Shown piece after piece: positions 20,401 through 29,733 of a stretch of DNA of 64,000 nucleotides. The DNA lies in assembly GCA_035629335.1 (NCBI GenBank), contig DASPIB010000001.1, forward strand, positions 1 through 64,000, given 5' to 3'. The position numbers and the translations under genes are program-made. The notes below the pieces were generated by a model. That model was not told the DNA's origin, did not search any database, and saw only the letters and a list, made by a program, of their open reading frames with translations. The stretch comes from Verrucomicrobiia bacterium. Lineage in GTDB: Bacteria; Patescibacteriota; Saccharimonadia; Saccharimonadales; Saccharimonadaceae. Each line of letters starts with the position of its first letter. Position 1 is the first letter of the stretch.

Positions 20401-23400
20401 GCATGTACATTCACTAATGATGTTATCCAAGCTGACCTCGCCATTACTAAGGACGATGGCCGAACAGAATATATTCCTGGTGACACAGTAACCTACGATG
20501 TTGTGGTGAGCAATAATGGACCGTTTGAAGCTTTGAACGCGAGTGTTACCGACCCACTTCCCAGCGGCATTACAGCCGCCAGCTGGACGTGCGGAGATGC
20601 AACTTTAGGCGCTAGTTGTGGTGCCCCGAGCGGCACGGGCGCTTTAAACGCCACTGTAAATTTGCCAATCGGTAGCCAGGTTACTTATAAAATAACGCTC
20701 ACAATACCAGCTACTCGTACAGGGGCTCTGACGAACACAGCTACGGTAACACCAGCGACTGGTACTATTGACCCTGATACGACAGATAACTCAGCTAGTG
20801 ACACTGACTTACAAGCTCCGCCGATAATTAGTTTGTACAAAACAACCGACGGAGCTGCCGGCGGACCATTTGATTTCACTCTGACAAATACCAGTGTATC
20901 GACGGCGAGCGTGACTACCACAGCTGCAAATACGCCAACACAAGCAGACAGTGATCCGCTCGTAGCGGGCAATCAGCCTTTTAAAGTACTCGACTTTAAC
21001 CAGGATGTGGTGATTACAGAATCTTCCTTGCCAAGTAGCTGGAAGTTAGCTAGCTTTACCTGTACAAACCTAGCCGGCAGTACGGTAGGGAGCTTAGCGG
21101 GAAATGCCTATACTATTCCGAGTGCCGCCTTAATCGCTAGCCCATCATTTAGTTGTACGGCGACAAATGCGCCACGTGAAGTGGACCTGGCCATAAATAA
21201 AGATGACGGCAGTGCAACCTATAGCGCTGGCGCAAATACTACCTACGAAATTGTTGTGACTAACAACGGTCCTGATGCGGTAAGTAATGCGGTTATTGTT
21301 GACAATCTCCCGAGTGGCATCACTACCGCTAATTGGACTTGTGGCAATGCCACAGGTGGTGGTGTCTGCGATCAAGCGAGCGGCACAGGCGCGATCAATA
21401 CTACTGCCGATCTGCCGGTTGGCGCATCTGTTATGTATACCTTGACTTTGTCGGTGCCATCGAGCTATGCTGGCACGCTGTCTAATACCGCAACAGTGAC
21501 CGCCCCAACTGGCGTTCAAGAAAGCATTCTAGATAATAACTCTGATACTGATGTCGACACGCAAAGTCCACCACCGTCATCATCTGCTTGTTCGGTTAGA
21601 AACGTTGGCGCAAATTTTGGAACAGCATTCGCTTACAATCCTTACACATTTACGGCTACTGCCAACGGCACAAGTATGGGATGGGTTGGAGTAGCTGGCA
21701 ATGCTACCATTGTTGACCTGGCGGGTATCGACCACACGACGGCTCTCGTTGGTCAATGGAATTTTGGCAGTCGAGATTCAAGAACCTTTACCTACACACT
21801 CACTTTTTCACAGCCTATCCCGGCTAATTTGATTGCCTTACAGATTGCTCATGTCGGCGCCGCTACCGACGCAGCGTATAACCCAACTATAACTGTTACA
21901 TTGTCCGGTACAGGAACGACCGCTAACCGTGCCGACCTGAGAATGGCGCCTGGCAATGGAACTTTGCTCTACAACAATACAACCGGAGTAATTTCGAAAA
22001 GCGTCGCTAACTTCAATCCACCAGAAAATGGTTTGCTTGTTGGTAATTCGACCGACCTGATCCGGACGATTACGCTTACTGGCTCAGACTTCTGGCCAAC
22101 CGACAACGGTTCGATTCGTCTCCTTACCTTGCCGAGCTGTATCACTGTGCAAAAAACCAGCAGTCCAAATACCGGCACCTTTACTTTTAATCAAACCAAT
22201 GTCGTGAACGGCACCCGCGCGGCTGTTGCGAACACCAGCCTGACGACAACTGCGCCAAACACGCCAGTATCATCGGCGATGCAGTTTGCGGGCACTGTTG
22301 GTTCGAACATCGTCCTGAGCGAGGTAGTACCGACGGGCTGGAACTTAAGTTCAGCAGTATGTACCGATAGAAATGCCGCCGAGACGGGCAACCCTGGAAC
22401 GATCGGAACGCTATCGGGCAGCACGGTAACCATACCTGGTGCCAATGTGCGCGTTGCCTCAGATATTGCTTGTTTGTTTACCGACACACAAAACATTGAC
22501 TACGGCGATGCGCCGAGTAGCTATGGGACAGATTCGGCAAATAATGGCGCTAACCATGCAACCACAGCCGGACTCCGCTTGGGGGCGATTGTGGATACTG
22601 AAACCAACGGTCAGCCGTCGGCCGATGCGGCAGCTGATGACACCACCAGCCTCGCCGACGAAGATGCAGTCAGCGGGCCAATTGAAATAACATCTGGGCA
22701 ACCAACCACAGTGAATGTGTCGGTGACTAATACAACCGCTCAGCCGGCAACCTTGGCCGGTTGGCTCGATTTAAACAATAATGGCGTATTTGATGCGGGC
22801 GAACGAGTTGTGGTAAGTATCCCAGCTAATTCCGGCACTGCCACGTATCCGGTGGTATTTCCAGCTGGTACGCCCACTGCCGACACCTTTGCTCGCTTCC
22901 GCTTATTCTCGGGTACGGTAGCCAGCCCATCACCAACAGGCTACGCGGCGGGTGGTGAAGTAGAGGATTATGCGGCCAGGCTGCTGCCAGCTACGATAAC
23001 TCTAACAAAAACCACCAACGGCATGGGCGGCGGACCATTCAACTTCACGCTCACTAATACCACTCAAGCAAGTGGGTCAGTGACAACCAGTGCTGCTGCG
23101 ACGCCAACTCAAGTTGACGGCAACACCAGCACTGCCGGCACGCAGCCTTTTACGGTGGCTAGCCGTACCGCTGATGTAACTATCACTGAAGCTTCACTAC
23201 CAGCTGATTGGACCCTGAGTAACTTTACCTGCACCAATGCTTCGGGTAGTACCGTTGGCAGCCGCAGCGGCTCAACCTATACCATAACGGCCGCGCAAAT
23301 CACCGCTAGCTCCTCGTTTACCTGTACTGTGACAAACACGCCAGCACCAGCGACTATCATCCTTAACAAAACCTCAAATAACGGGGTAGGTGGTCCATTT

Positions 23401-26400
23401 AACTTTACACTGACAAATACCACTCAAACTAGTGGTGCCGTTACCACCACCGCTCAAGGCACGGCGACCCAAGTAGATGGTGATACGGCTACTGCCGGAG
23501 CCCAAGCCTTTACCATTGCTACCTTTGGTCAAGCTGTTACAATCACCGAAGCTGATGCACCAGGATGGGATTTAGCAAGTATAGCCTGTACTTCCAATAG
23601 TTTTCCAGTCGGTTCACGCAGTGGCCGCACCTTCACTATTCCCGCGAGCGCCACGACGACACCAGGCGGAGTGATCACCTGTACCTTCACCAACGAGAAG
23701 CTTCGTGCCGACCTTGCCATCACTAAGACCGACAATAAGGCCACCTACAACCCAGGCACGAACAACATTTACACAATTGTAGCGACAAATAATGGCCCTT
23801 ACCCAGTCACCGGCGCCAGCATCATCGATACCTTACCGGCAGGCGTGACAACTGCTAGCTGGACCTGCGGCAGTCCCACTGGCGGTGGCGTTTGTGGTGC
23901 GGCCAGCGGTACAGGTGCCATTAATACCACGGCAGATTTGCCGGTTGGCGCTACAGTCACATATACGCTTACCATGGCGATTCCTGCGGGGCAGACCGGC
24001 GATCTGACCAACCGTGTAAATATTATTGCCCCGAGCACTATCACTGAAATTGACACGACTAATAACCAGGCCATAGATATCGACCAACTCGTGAGAGATT
24101 TCGCTGATGCACCGGCAAGTTACGGGACGGGCACTACAAGCCATGCCACCCTGCCTGGCCTCACCATCGGCTCTAACATTACCTTCGAGTCAACCGCCCC
24201 TGTATCGGCGGATGCTGGTGCCGACAGTGCCGATGACGGCCTTGCTAGCCCAATTGTTATTACTCCAGGTGTTTCTAGCACTGTGACAATTTCGGCTACT
24301 AATACCACAAGCGAACCCGCCACGCTTGCTGGTTGGATTGACCTTAATGGAGATGGTGTTTTTGAAGCAAGCGAAAGGGTAGTCGTCACTATTCCGGCTA
24401 ATTCGGGCACTGCCGACTACGCGCTAATCTTCCCGGCTGGCACGGTAACCGCCGATACCTTTGCCCGCTTCCGTCTTCTGAGTGGTGCAGTCGCCAACCC
24501 AAGCCCAGTCGGTCAGGTTATCGGTGGTGAGGTAGAGGATTATCCAGTGCAAATTGCCCGGGTACAGTACCGCAAGGCGGTCACTCCGGCACCAATCGGC
24601 CCACTAACTCCCGGTCAAACTTTCACCTACAGCATAACGGCAGAAAATGTCGGCACAACGCCCCTTACCGGACTCACTATTACCGATGATATGACGCAGG
24701 TGATTGACGACGCCACCTACAACAACGATGCGACTGCAACCAGTGGCAGCGTGAGCTATGCCGCGCCAAACCTTAGCTGGACAGGCGACTTAGTGCCAGG
24801 TGGAACAATGACGATAACCTACACAGTCACCACCAACAATCCGATTACCGGCGACGCAGTGCTGTTCAATAACATTATCGGTACCGGCCCAGCTAGTAAC
24901 TGTACGGCACTCACCACAACCTCCGATCCTGCCTGTTTCGTCCGAATTCCACAACCAAATGTCACCAGTATAAAGACGCTTGTCAGCCCTACTAATCCGA
25001 AAGCTGGTGATGTAGTAACCTACCGCTTTACCGTGGCAAACAATGGCGGTGCGGCAGCAGGTGGCGTTATAATCGGCGATAGCTTAGCGGGTGTACTCGA
25101 CGATGCCACCTACAATGCGGGTAGTGAAACTGCCGATATTGGTTCTGCTACCTATAACGCAACAAGTCAACAAATAACCTGGACCGGCAACCTAGCAGCG
25201 GCGGGCAGCGCCGGAGATACCGCCACCATCGAATACACTGTCACCCTGAACGGACCAGAAGACCTTGGTGATGGTATCCTAGAGAACGGCCTGATTGCAC
25301 CCGGCTGTCCGAATCCGCCAATTTATGACCCGGCACATCCAGACTATGACCCAGACTGCGTGACGGTCACTCCTGTCGAAGCTTGGGTAGCACGTAAAAC
25401 AGTCAGCCCAACCGGCAACGCGCAGCCTGGCGACAGCTTAACGTATTCGGTAACAGTCGAAAATACCGGCCAAACAGATTTGACTGGTGTTAGCGTCGCC
25501 GACAACCTTACAGATGATCTCGATGACGCCACCTACAACAACAATCCATCGCCAGCAACCGGAGTAAGTTACGCCGCGCCAACCCTTAGCTGGACAGGCG
25601 ATCTGCAAGTTAGCGAAACGCATACATTCAGCTACACCATGACCGTCAAAGCTGCCGATGCACTTGGTAACGGAAATATGGTGAATAGCATCACTGGTTC
25701 CCCAAATTGCCCAAGCCCAGCCATCACCGACCCAGTCGACCCAGCCTTTAACCCCGACTGTGTGACCATTACTCCTATTGAAGCCTGGACAGTGGTAAAA
25801 ACCAGCGATGCGACAGGGGTGGTCGAAGCAGGGGATGTCGTCACTTATACTCTGACGATTGAGAATACTGGGAGTGCCAACCTAAGCGGTATTAGTACTA
25901 GCGACAACCTTAGTGGTGTATTAGACGACGCCACATTCAACAATGACCAAGCTGCAAGTATCGGTGTCCCCATCTATGCCGTGCCAACCCTCACCTGGAC
26001 GGGTAACCTGAACGTCGGTCAAACAGCAACCGTGACCTATTCGGTAACTGTAAATCCGGCCAGTGCGGCCGGTGACGGCGCACTACGAAACGCAGTGGTG
26101 GGCGGCCAGTGCCCCGACCCAGCCATCACTGACCCAACCGATCCAAACTACAATCCAGACTGTATCACGATCATCCCTGTAAAAGAGTGGATAAGCACCA
26201 AGACCGCCACACCCGCCTCAGGCACGGTACGCTTACCTGGCCAGGTAGTCAACTACACAATAATTGTCGAGAACACAGGTACGGCAAACCTGACCGGTGC
26301 CGACGCACCAGCTGTTTCGGACGATTTGTCAGCTGCCCTCGACGACTCTACTTTCAATAATGACCAGACTGCCACCATCGGGACCCCGGCCTACGCCGCA

Positions 26401-27924
26401 CCAACCCTTTCGTGGTCTAACGACCTCAACGTTGGGCAGGTGAGCACTATAAGCTACTCGGTTACCATAAATGACCTCGATAACCTGGGCGACGGCGCAC
26501 TCAGGAATGCCATCACCGGCTCACCGAACTGTCCGGATCCAGCCATCACAAACCCGGCCGACCCGAATTACAATCCAGATTGTGTCACGATACACCCAAT
26601 TGAAGCCTGGAAGGTTATTAAAACGTCCGCCGCCACCGGCGCTGTTACTGCTGGCGACACCGTTGGTTACACGCTCACGATCGAGAATCTCGGCAGCGTT
26701 CCGCTCAGCGGCAAGTCGGTAAGCGACAACCTCGGCGGCGTGCTTGACGATGCCACCTACAACAACGATGCCAACTCTGGCGGTATCGGATCAGTCTCCT
26801 TCGCCGCGCCAACCCTCACCTGGACCGGCAACATAGCGGTCGGACAAACCGTGACCGTGAGCTATTCAGTAACGGTAAATCCGGCCAGTGCGGCCGGTGA
26901 CGGCGCACTACGAAACGCAGTGGTGGGCGGCCAGTGTCCAAATCCAGCTATCACCAACCCAAGTGATCCAAACTTTAATCCAGACTGTGTCTCGATCATC
27001 CCTATAAAAGAATGGATTGGCATTAAGAAAGCAACCCCAACTGGCTCGCTCAAACCCGGCGCTACGGTAACCTACACCCTTACCATTCGAAATACCGGTA
27101 CCGCTAATTTGACCGGCGCTGACGCACCGGCTATCGAGGATGATCTGACCGAAGTAATCGACGACGCCGCCTATAATAACGACGTCACGGCTACTCTCGG
27201 TACACCAGCTTACACCGCGCCACTACTGACCTGGTCAAACGACCTAAACGTCGGGCAAACTGCAACTATCAAGTACAGCGTCACGACAAACGCTGCCGGC
27301 GACTTCAACGATGGCATGCTCGTTAACGCTCTCAGTGGTCCGCCAAACTGCACAGTAGCAATGGCTGCGCCGTTCGCGGCGGCTGCTGATACGGATTGTT
27401 CCACCACACGCTACATTGAGAACTTTGAGATGACGAAGACAGCGAACCCAGCAGATAGTAGTAAAGTGAAGCCCGGTGACACGATTACCTATACAGTCAC
27501 TATCCGTAACACGGGAGCGGTTGATCTCACGGCGTTTACCTTCGATGACAAGCTCGACCAAGTGCTCAACCACGCCACATTTGTTGGTAGCCCGAACGTT
27601 GATGGCCCAGGTTTGGCAGTGCGCAACAATAACCTACTTACCTATACTGGTGACATTCCGATCGGCCAGTCAGTGACGGTATCATACGCCGTCCGGGTAA
27701 ATCAAGATGCTCCGCTGGACGCAGTGCTAAGGAACGTGGTGACCGGACCGTTTAGCAACTGCTTTACCGGCGAAGAGCCCGAGTGTTTGACAACCCATAC
27801 GGTCGTATCGCCTTCGCCAATTCCGGCACTTCCTAATACGGGCATGAATCTGCTTCTCCCAATTGGAGCCGCCGCCCTGCTCATTGGCACAGGGTTATAT
27901 ATCAGAAAGCGCAAGCAGGCATAA
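17404..27924 (+). CDS. giant LPxTG surface protein, DUF11, SpaA-like and GEVEDY repeats (3506 aa)
   Basis: ATG with AAGGGG upstream. A membrane segment at about residues 33-54 serves export. Residues about 60-340 form an unrecognised Cys-containing domain (SCPAGTVFTGA). From about 377 DUF11-type domains (LAINKDDG-x-T...YSIIVSNNGP) alternate with prealbumin/SpaA-like domains (LHKVTTGSAGGPFGFTLTNT). Two GEVEDY domains run from GDAPSSYGT near 1699 to GEVEDY near 1852, and from DAPASYGT near 2233 to GEVEDY near 2375. From about 2386 come eight repeats of about 125 aa with the signature LDDATYNND...LSWTGDL. The C-terminus is LPNTG (3476-3480), a hydrophobic helix and RKRKQA, a classical sortase signal. 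Likely a long fibrous adhesin. The N-terminus MRGK echoes MRGR of the first giant protein. Confidence 0.92.
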   Translation: MRGKVKLSRLERNTSHGELTGLRIGQRRIWGLVLSFAAIALIISSTILITKFVDVQAQGGVGTQPAGTNAGIVGENRSGTTLFSCPAGTVFTGAKHIDKSLSSPNSTTRGMTTNIGLYCSRITTNGTTVTLTRTTAAGTPAVTGIAYALGGGVQNGYCPAGQAVQQMGGWDRFAGTGEQWTSAIRIVCRPLILNANDWIRVNTATGANVDVGARETNLAAHTYRGPFCANTATTLVSGYVLQGGGEGYDGIAIRCGTIEQARFSSVMLFSDFAWSKTLGGTGWKMNLNQGTALINAGGWSGAGKTPHASTAANTNIFHAPNEVYVEPGTNYRAAISQRPTGIATNTYVATGNCLTGLTLANEQDAACSMTITGRPDIAVSMTMPTSPYTLYGQSQTVRLTATNKGPGATDTNDGFTLVATLPSGWTAGATLPANCTANTARTIVTCVLNPTPLAAAASPGANGGTVSFNIPVIVNSPTAPGSYNASLALGRTVPDGDTDATNNDFSTANDRATGALVYTLPGTLVLHKVTTGSAGGPFGFTLTNTTQTTGTATTTEAGTSVDVDGNSGTAGVQPFTIGTLNTDVTITESALPAGWSVSDITCVNSSDVAVGSRSGNTYTIPGSQVVSGQAFDCTYTNAPTTDLAINKDDGNTTFTPGTDVTYSIIVSNNGPLNVEDALVTDDLPAGIDDASWMCGNAIGGGICDQPSGIGPLSEIVDLPVGASVTYTFTVPVPETFTGNLVNTATVAPPEGITDSTTENNSDTDTDTPPPTTIVLNKVTNDVEGGPFDFTLTNTTQTTGAVTTTEGNSPTQVDGDTGSAGVQAFTVSDTDADVTIAEASSSNWTLESFICTDRNGTIVGSLSGNTYTITAAEIATSLAFDCEVVNAPTPATLTLNKVTTNGFGGPFGFTLVNTVQTDGTATTTAANSPVQVDGDAGTAGTQPYVVASFNEDITITESSLPAGWRLDGVSCISNGNPVGSLVGTTFTIPADEVDAAGENFACTFTNDVIQADLAITKDDGRTEYIPGDTVTYDVVVSNNGPFEALNASVTDPLPSGITAASWTCGDATLGASCGAPSGTGALNATVNLPIGSQVTYKITLTIPATRTGALTNTATVTPATGTIDPDTTDNSASDTDLQAPPIISLYKTTDGAAGGPFDFTLTNTSVSTASVTTTAANTPTQADSDPLVAGNQPFKVLDFNQDVVITESSLPSSWKLASFTCTNLAGSTVGSLAGNAYTIPSAALIASPSFSCTATNAPREVDLAINKDDGSATYSAGANTTYEIVVTNNGPDAVSNAVIVDNLPSGITTANWTCGNATGGGVCDQASGTGAINTTADLPVGASVMYTLTLSVPSSYAGTLSNTATVTAPTGVQESILDNNSDTDVDTQSPPPSSSACSVRNVGANFGTAFAYNPYTFTATANGTSMGWVGVAGNATIVDLAGIDHTTALVGQWNFGSRDSRTFTYTLTFSQPIPANLIALQIAHVGAATDAAYNPTITVTLSGTGTTANRADLRMAPGNGTLLYNNTTGVISKSVANFNPPENGLLVGNSTDLIRTITLTGSDFWPTDNGSIRLLTLPSCITVQKTSSPNTGTFTFNQTNVVNGTRAAVANTSLTTTAPNTPVSSAMQFAGTVGSNIVLSEVVPTGWNLSSAVCTDRNAAETGNPGTIGTLSGSTVTIPGANVRVASDIACLFTDTQNIDYGDAPSSYGTDSANNGANHATTAGLRLGAIVDTETNGQPSADAAADDTTSLADEDAVSGPIEITSGQPTTVNVSVTNTTAQPATLAGWLDLNNNGVFDAGERVVVSIPANSGTATYPVVFPAGTPTADTFARFRLFSGTVASPSPTGYAAGGEVEDYAARLLPATITLTKTTNGMGGGPFNFTLTNTTQASGSVTTSAAATPTQVDGNTSTAGTQPFTVASRTADVTITEASLPADWTLSNFTCTNASGSTVGSRSGSTYTITAAQITASSSFTCTVTNTPAPATIILNKTSNNGVGGPFNFTLTNTTQTSGAVTTTAQGTATQVDGDTATAGAQAFTIATFGQAVTITEADAPGWDLASIACTSNSFPVGSRSGRTFTIPASATTTPGGVITCTFTNEKLRADLAITKTDNKATYNPGTNNIYTIVATNNGPYPVTGASIIDTLPAGVTTASWTCGSPTGGGVCGAASGTGAINTTADLPVGATVTYTLTMAIPAGQTGDLTNRVNIIAPSTITEIDTTNNQAIDIDQLVRDFADAPASYGTGTTSHATLPGLTIGSNITFESTAPVSADAGADSADDGLASPIVITPGVSSTVTISATNTTSEPATLAGWIDLNGDGVFEASERVVVTIPANSGTADYALIFPAGTVTADTFARFRLLSGAVANPSPVGQVIGGEVEDYPVQIARVQYRKAVTPAPIGPLTPGQTFTYSITAENVGTTPLTGLTITDDMTQVIDDATYNNDATATSGSVSYAAPNLSWTGDLVPGGTMTITYTVTTNNPITGDAVLFNNIIGTGPASNCTALTTTSDPACFVRIPQPNVTSIKTLVSPTNPKAGDVVTYRFTVANNGGAAAGGVIIGDSLAGVLDDATYNAGSETADIGSATYNATSQQITWTGNLAAAGSAGDTATIEYTVTLNGPEDLGDGILENGLIAPGCPNPPIYDPAHPDYDPDCVTVTPVEAWVARKTVSPTGNAQPGDSLTYSVTVENTGQTDLTGVSVADNLTDDLDDATYNNNPSPATGVSYAAPTLSWTGDLQVSETHTFSYTMTVKAADALGNGNMVNSITGSPNCPSPAITDPVDPAFNPDCVTITPIEAWTVVKTSDATGVVEAGDVVTYTLTIENTGSANLSGISTSDNLSGVLDDATFNNDQAASIGVPIYAVPTLTWTGNLNVGQTATVTYSVTVNPASAAGDGALRNAVVGGQCPDPAITDPTDPNYNPDCITIIPVKEWISTKTATPASGTVRLPGQVVNYTIIVENTGTANLTGADAPAVSDDLSAALDDSTFNNDQTATIGTPAYAAPTLSWSNDLNVGQVSTISYSVTINDLDNLGDGALRNAITGSPNCPDPAITNPADPNYNPDCVTIHPIEAWKVIKTSAATGAVTAGDTVGYTLTIENLGSVPLSGKSVSDNLGGVLDDATYNNDANSGGIGSVSFAAPTLTWTGNIAVGQTVTVSYSVTVNPASAAGDGALRNAVVGGQCPNPAITNPSDPNFNPDCVSIIPIKEWIGIKKATPTGSLKPGATVTYTLTIRNTGTANLTGADAPAIEDDLTEVIDDAAYNNDVTATLGTPAYTAPLLTWSNDLNVGQTATIKYSVTTNAAGDFNDGMLVNALSGPPNCTVAMAAPFAAAADTDCSTTRYIENFEMTKTANPADSSKVKPGDTITYTVTIRNTGAVDLTAFTFDDKLDQVLNHATFVGSPNVDGPGLAVRNNNLLTYTGDIPIGQSVTVSYAVRVNQDAPLDAVLRNVVTGPFSNCFTGEEPECLTTHTVVSPSPIPALPNTGMNLLLPIGAAALLIGTGLYIRKRKQA
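26050..26111 (+). repeat. 62-bp exact direct repeat inside the second giant gene, copy 1
   Basis: Identical to 26875-26936, 825 bp (275 codons, two repeat modules) downstream. It encodes the end of a module (NPASAAGDGALRNAVVGGQC). Flanking module sequence is clearly diverged. Confidence 0.9.
26875..26936 (+). repeat. 62-bp exact direct repeat inside the second giant gene, copy 2
   Basis: Second copy of the repeat at 26050-26111. Identity at synonymous positions points to recent duplication or gene conversion between modules. Confidence 0.9.
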
Positions 27925-27939
27925 CAAAGGTCAAACCAA

Positions 27940-27976
27940 AAAAACAATAACGGCGTAACAGCCGTTATTGTTTTTT
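27940..27976 (+). terminator. strong terminator after the second giant gene
   Basis: AAAAACAATAACGGC (27940-27954), a GTAACA loop, then GCCGTTATTGTTTTTT. It has A- and T-runs on both sides, so it could act in both directions. Confidence 0.9.
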
Positions 27977-28102
27977 CGCTTGTGAGCCATTTTTATGCTC
28001 GTATTTTTAGCAAATATCCACGAAGCCGGTTTTTACGAAACTCTATAGAGCTCATAGAGGTAGAACTGCATATAAAAACCAGCTATACTACCAAGGTAGT
28101 GT

Positions 28103-29332
28103 ATGGAAAAACTTAGGCGACTCATACCATTTACGCCCAGCAAGCCATTTGTCTGGACGCTTATCGGGGTAACGCTGCTGGGCGGAATCGCGCTGCGGTT
28201 TATTGCTATGCAGTTCGGTCATAATTTCGACTTCCAATCCTACACGATTGTTCGTGACATTATGCTCAGCGGCGGGAATGTCTACGCCGAAACTGCTCGC
28301 TACAATTACGGCCCGGTTTGGTTTAGTTTATTGGGTTTTTTTGGCTGGCTAGCTACGCTGTTTAATAATCCTGAGTTTTTTCGGCTTTTCATCGTGGCTG
28401 TGCTGACACTGACGGATATTGGCATTGCCCTTTTATTAAAGAAGAAATTTGGCCTGGCGGCGTTCGTAGTCTTTTTTCTGAATCCTGTGTCGATTGTCAT
28501 CACTGGCTACCATAACCAGTTTGACAATCTGGCGCTACTGGTGGGGCTATTAGGGCTGGCAATAATGCCGGACGACTCAGTAAGGCAATTCCAGCGTCGC
28601 CATGTGTACGCCGCGCTACTCATTGGGGTGTCGCTTTGTATTAAGCATTTGTTTTTTGTGCTGCCACTGTGGTTGTTTATTCGCGGCGCGACACTTAAGA
28701 TTAAGCTGTTTATGGCTGGCGTGCCAGTGGCGGTTTTCCTGCTCAGTTTTGTACCATTTTGGGCGGAAGGGCAGGCGGGGATTATGCAAAATGTCTTTTT
28801 GTATAAGTCGTTTGCAAACGCGCCGCTCCTAAACATCATCTTTTCGCCAGAGTTTGTGCGGTGGATTCATCCTACCGTGCTGGTGGTTGCAGCTTTGGCG
28901 ATAACCGGTATCCTGACGCGGCGTTTGCCAATATTTGACGCGGCGATGTGGTATTTATTGGTGTTAGTGGCCTTCTCGCCGGCAATTGCTAACCAGTATT
29001 TGGCAATTGCTATGCCGGCGGTGGCGGGGTTGGGAGTGCTATTTTTCTTGCCATTTATTGCATTGGCTGGTTTGCTGCTGGTGGTGACATCGCGCAATGG
29101 CCTAAGCATCCAGCGCTTTATTGATAATATTCCACCCGATGTCGTAAAATACCTCACCGAAAACGCCCGAAACGGCCAGTACCGCTTAATTATTCTGAGC
29201 TTATTTCTAGGCATGGTTGCAACGGCAATTTTTCTCTATAAAACCCATTGGCTTTTGGCGCCGATCGCCGCTGTCAAACGCTTCTGGCGCGAACAAATAA
29301 AAACCATTAAAACTAAAGAAGATACCAGTTGA
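28103..29332 (+). CDS. GT-C type membrane glycosyltransferase, ALG6/ALG8- or DUF2029-like
   Basis: 409 aa with about 9-11 predicted membrane helices. The N-terminal loop carries DFQSYTIVRDIM and YNYGPVWF, in the place where GT-C enzymes keep their acidic catalytic loop. GYHNQFDNLALL and CIKHLFFVLPLW resemble conserved segments of ALG6/ALG8 and related bacterial polyprenyl-sugar-dependent transferases. Known superfamily role: transfer of a sugar from a lipid-phosphate donor on the outer face of the membrane. It directly follows the giant surface-protein genes, so glycosylation of them or of a wall polymer is possible but unproven. TATACT occurs 13 nt before the ATG. Confidence 0.75.
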   Translation: MEKLRRLIPFTPSKPFVWTLIGVTLLGGIALRFIAMQFGHNFDFQSYTIVRDIMLSGGNVYAETARYNYGPVWFSLLGFFGWLATLFNNPEFFRLFIVAVLTLTDIGIALLLKKKFGLAAFVVFFLNPVSIVITGYHNQFDNLALLVGLLGLAIMPDDSVRQFQRRHVYAALLIGVSLCIKHLFFVLPLWLFIRGATLKIKLFMAGVPVAVFLLSFVPFWAEGQAGIMQNVFLYKSFANAPLLNIIFSPEFVRWIHPTVLVVAALAITGILTRRLPIFDAAMWYLLVLVAFSPAIANQYLAIAMPAVAGLGVLFFLPFIALAGLLLVVTSRNGLSIQRFIDNIPPDVVKYLTENARNGQYRLIILSLFLGMVATAIFLYKTHWLLAPIAAVKRFWREQIKTIKTKEDTS

Positions 29333-29358
29333 CCAAGCGGCCTCATTACCGGTATAAT
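29329..29358 (+). promoter_or_regulatory. promoter of tRNA-Asn
   Basis: TTGACC (29329-29334), 18-bp spacer, TATAAT (29353-29358), 11 bp before the mature tRNA 5' end. The -35 box overlaps the stop of the upstream membrane-protein gene. Confidence 0.75.
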
Positions 29359-29369
29359 ATGCACTGTAT

Positions 29370-29444
29370 TCCGGCGTAGCTCAGTGGTAGAGCGGTTGGC
29401 TGTTAACCAATAGGTCACTGGTTCGAGCCCAGTCGCCGGAGCCA
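29370..29444 (+). tRNA. tRNA-Asn (anticodon GTT), CCA encoded
   Basis: Acceptor TCCGGCG pairs with CGCCGGA. The D-arm is GCTC/GAGC, the anticodon loop CTGTTAA gives GTT, the T-arm is ACTGG-TTCGAGC-CCAGT, the discriminator is G and the CCA is genomically encoded (29442-29444). The anticodon stem closes with one G-T pair. All four arms fold as expected. Confidence 0.97.
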
Positions 29445-29481
29445 TGAAAAGGCCACCTCATAGAAGGTGGTTTTTTCATGG
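29442..29481 (+). terminator. terminator of tRNA-Asn
   Basis: CCATGAAAA...TTTTTTCATGG outer stem with CCACCT/AGGTGG inside. It starts within the tRNA CCA tail. Confidence 0.85.
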
Positions 29482-29733
29482 CCCGCGGTAGTTTGGCGTG
29501 TAGAGCCAGGGCATTTAGCAAGATCGAATTTCTTAAAATTTTGATATGGTGGTGAACGAGTTATTTTTATTTTTGTTATAGGTATGCGAAAAACCAAGTT
29601 ACTTGCCCTAAAGGATCATCTAGTTCAGGGAAAGCACAATGGCTAGGATACTTTTTGAGAAAGCGAAGTTATGATCAAGTCATGAAAGACTAATTTCATT
29701 TAGGATCGGCCTCTGCCCTGGTATCATAAAACT

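Noticed and set aside
29236-29445. Minus-strand ORF containing GLEPVTYWLTANRSTTELRR
   Set aside because: Classic artefact: it is the antisense translation of the tRNA-Asn gene.
29415-29597. Minus-strand ORF ending SWLRRLGSNQ
   Set aside because: Also antisense to the tRNA 3' end; no ribosome site and no protein-like composition.
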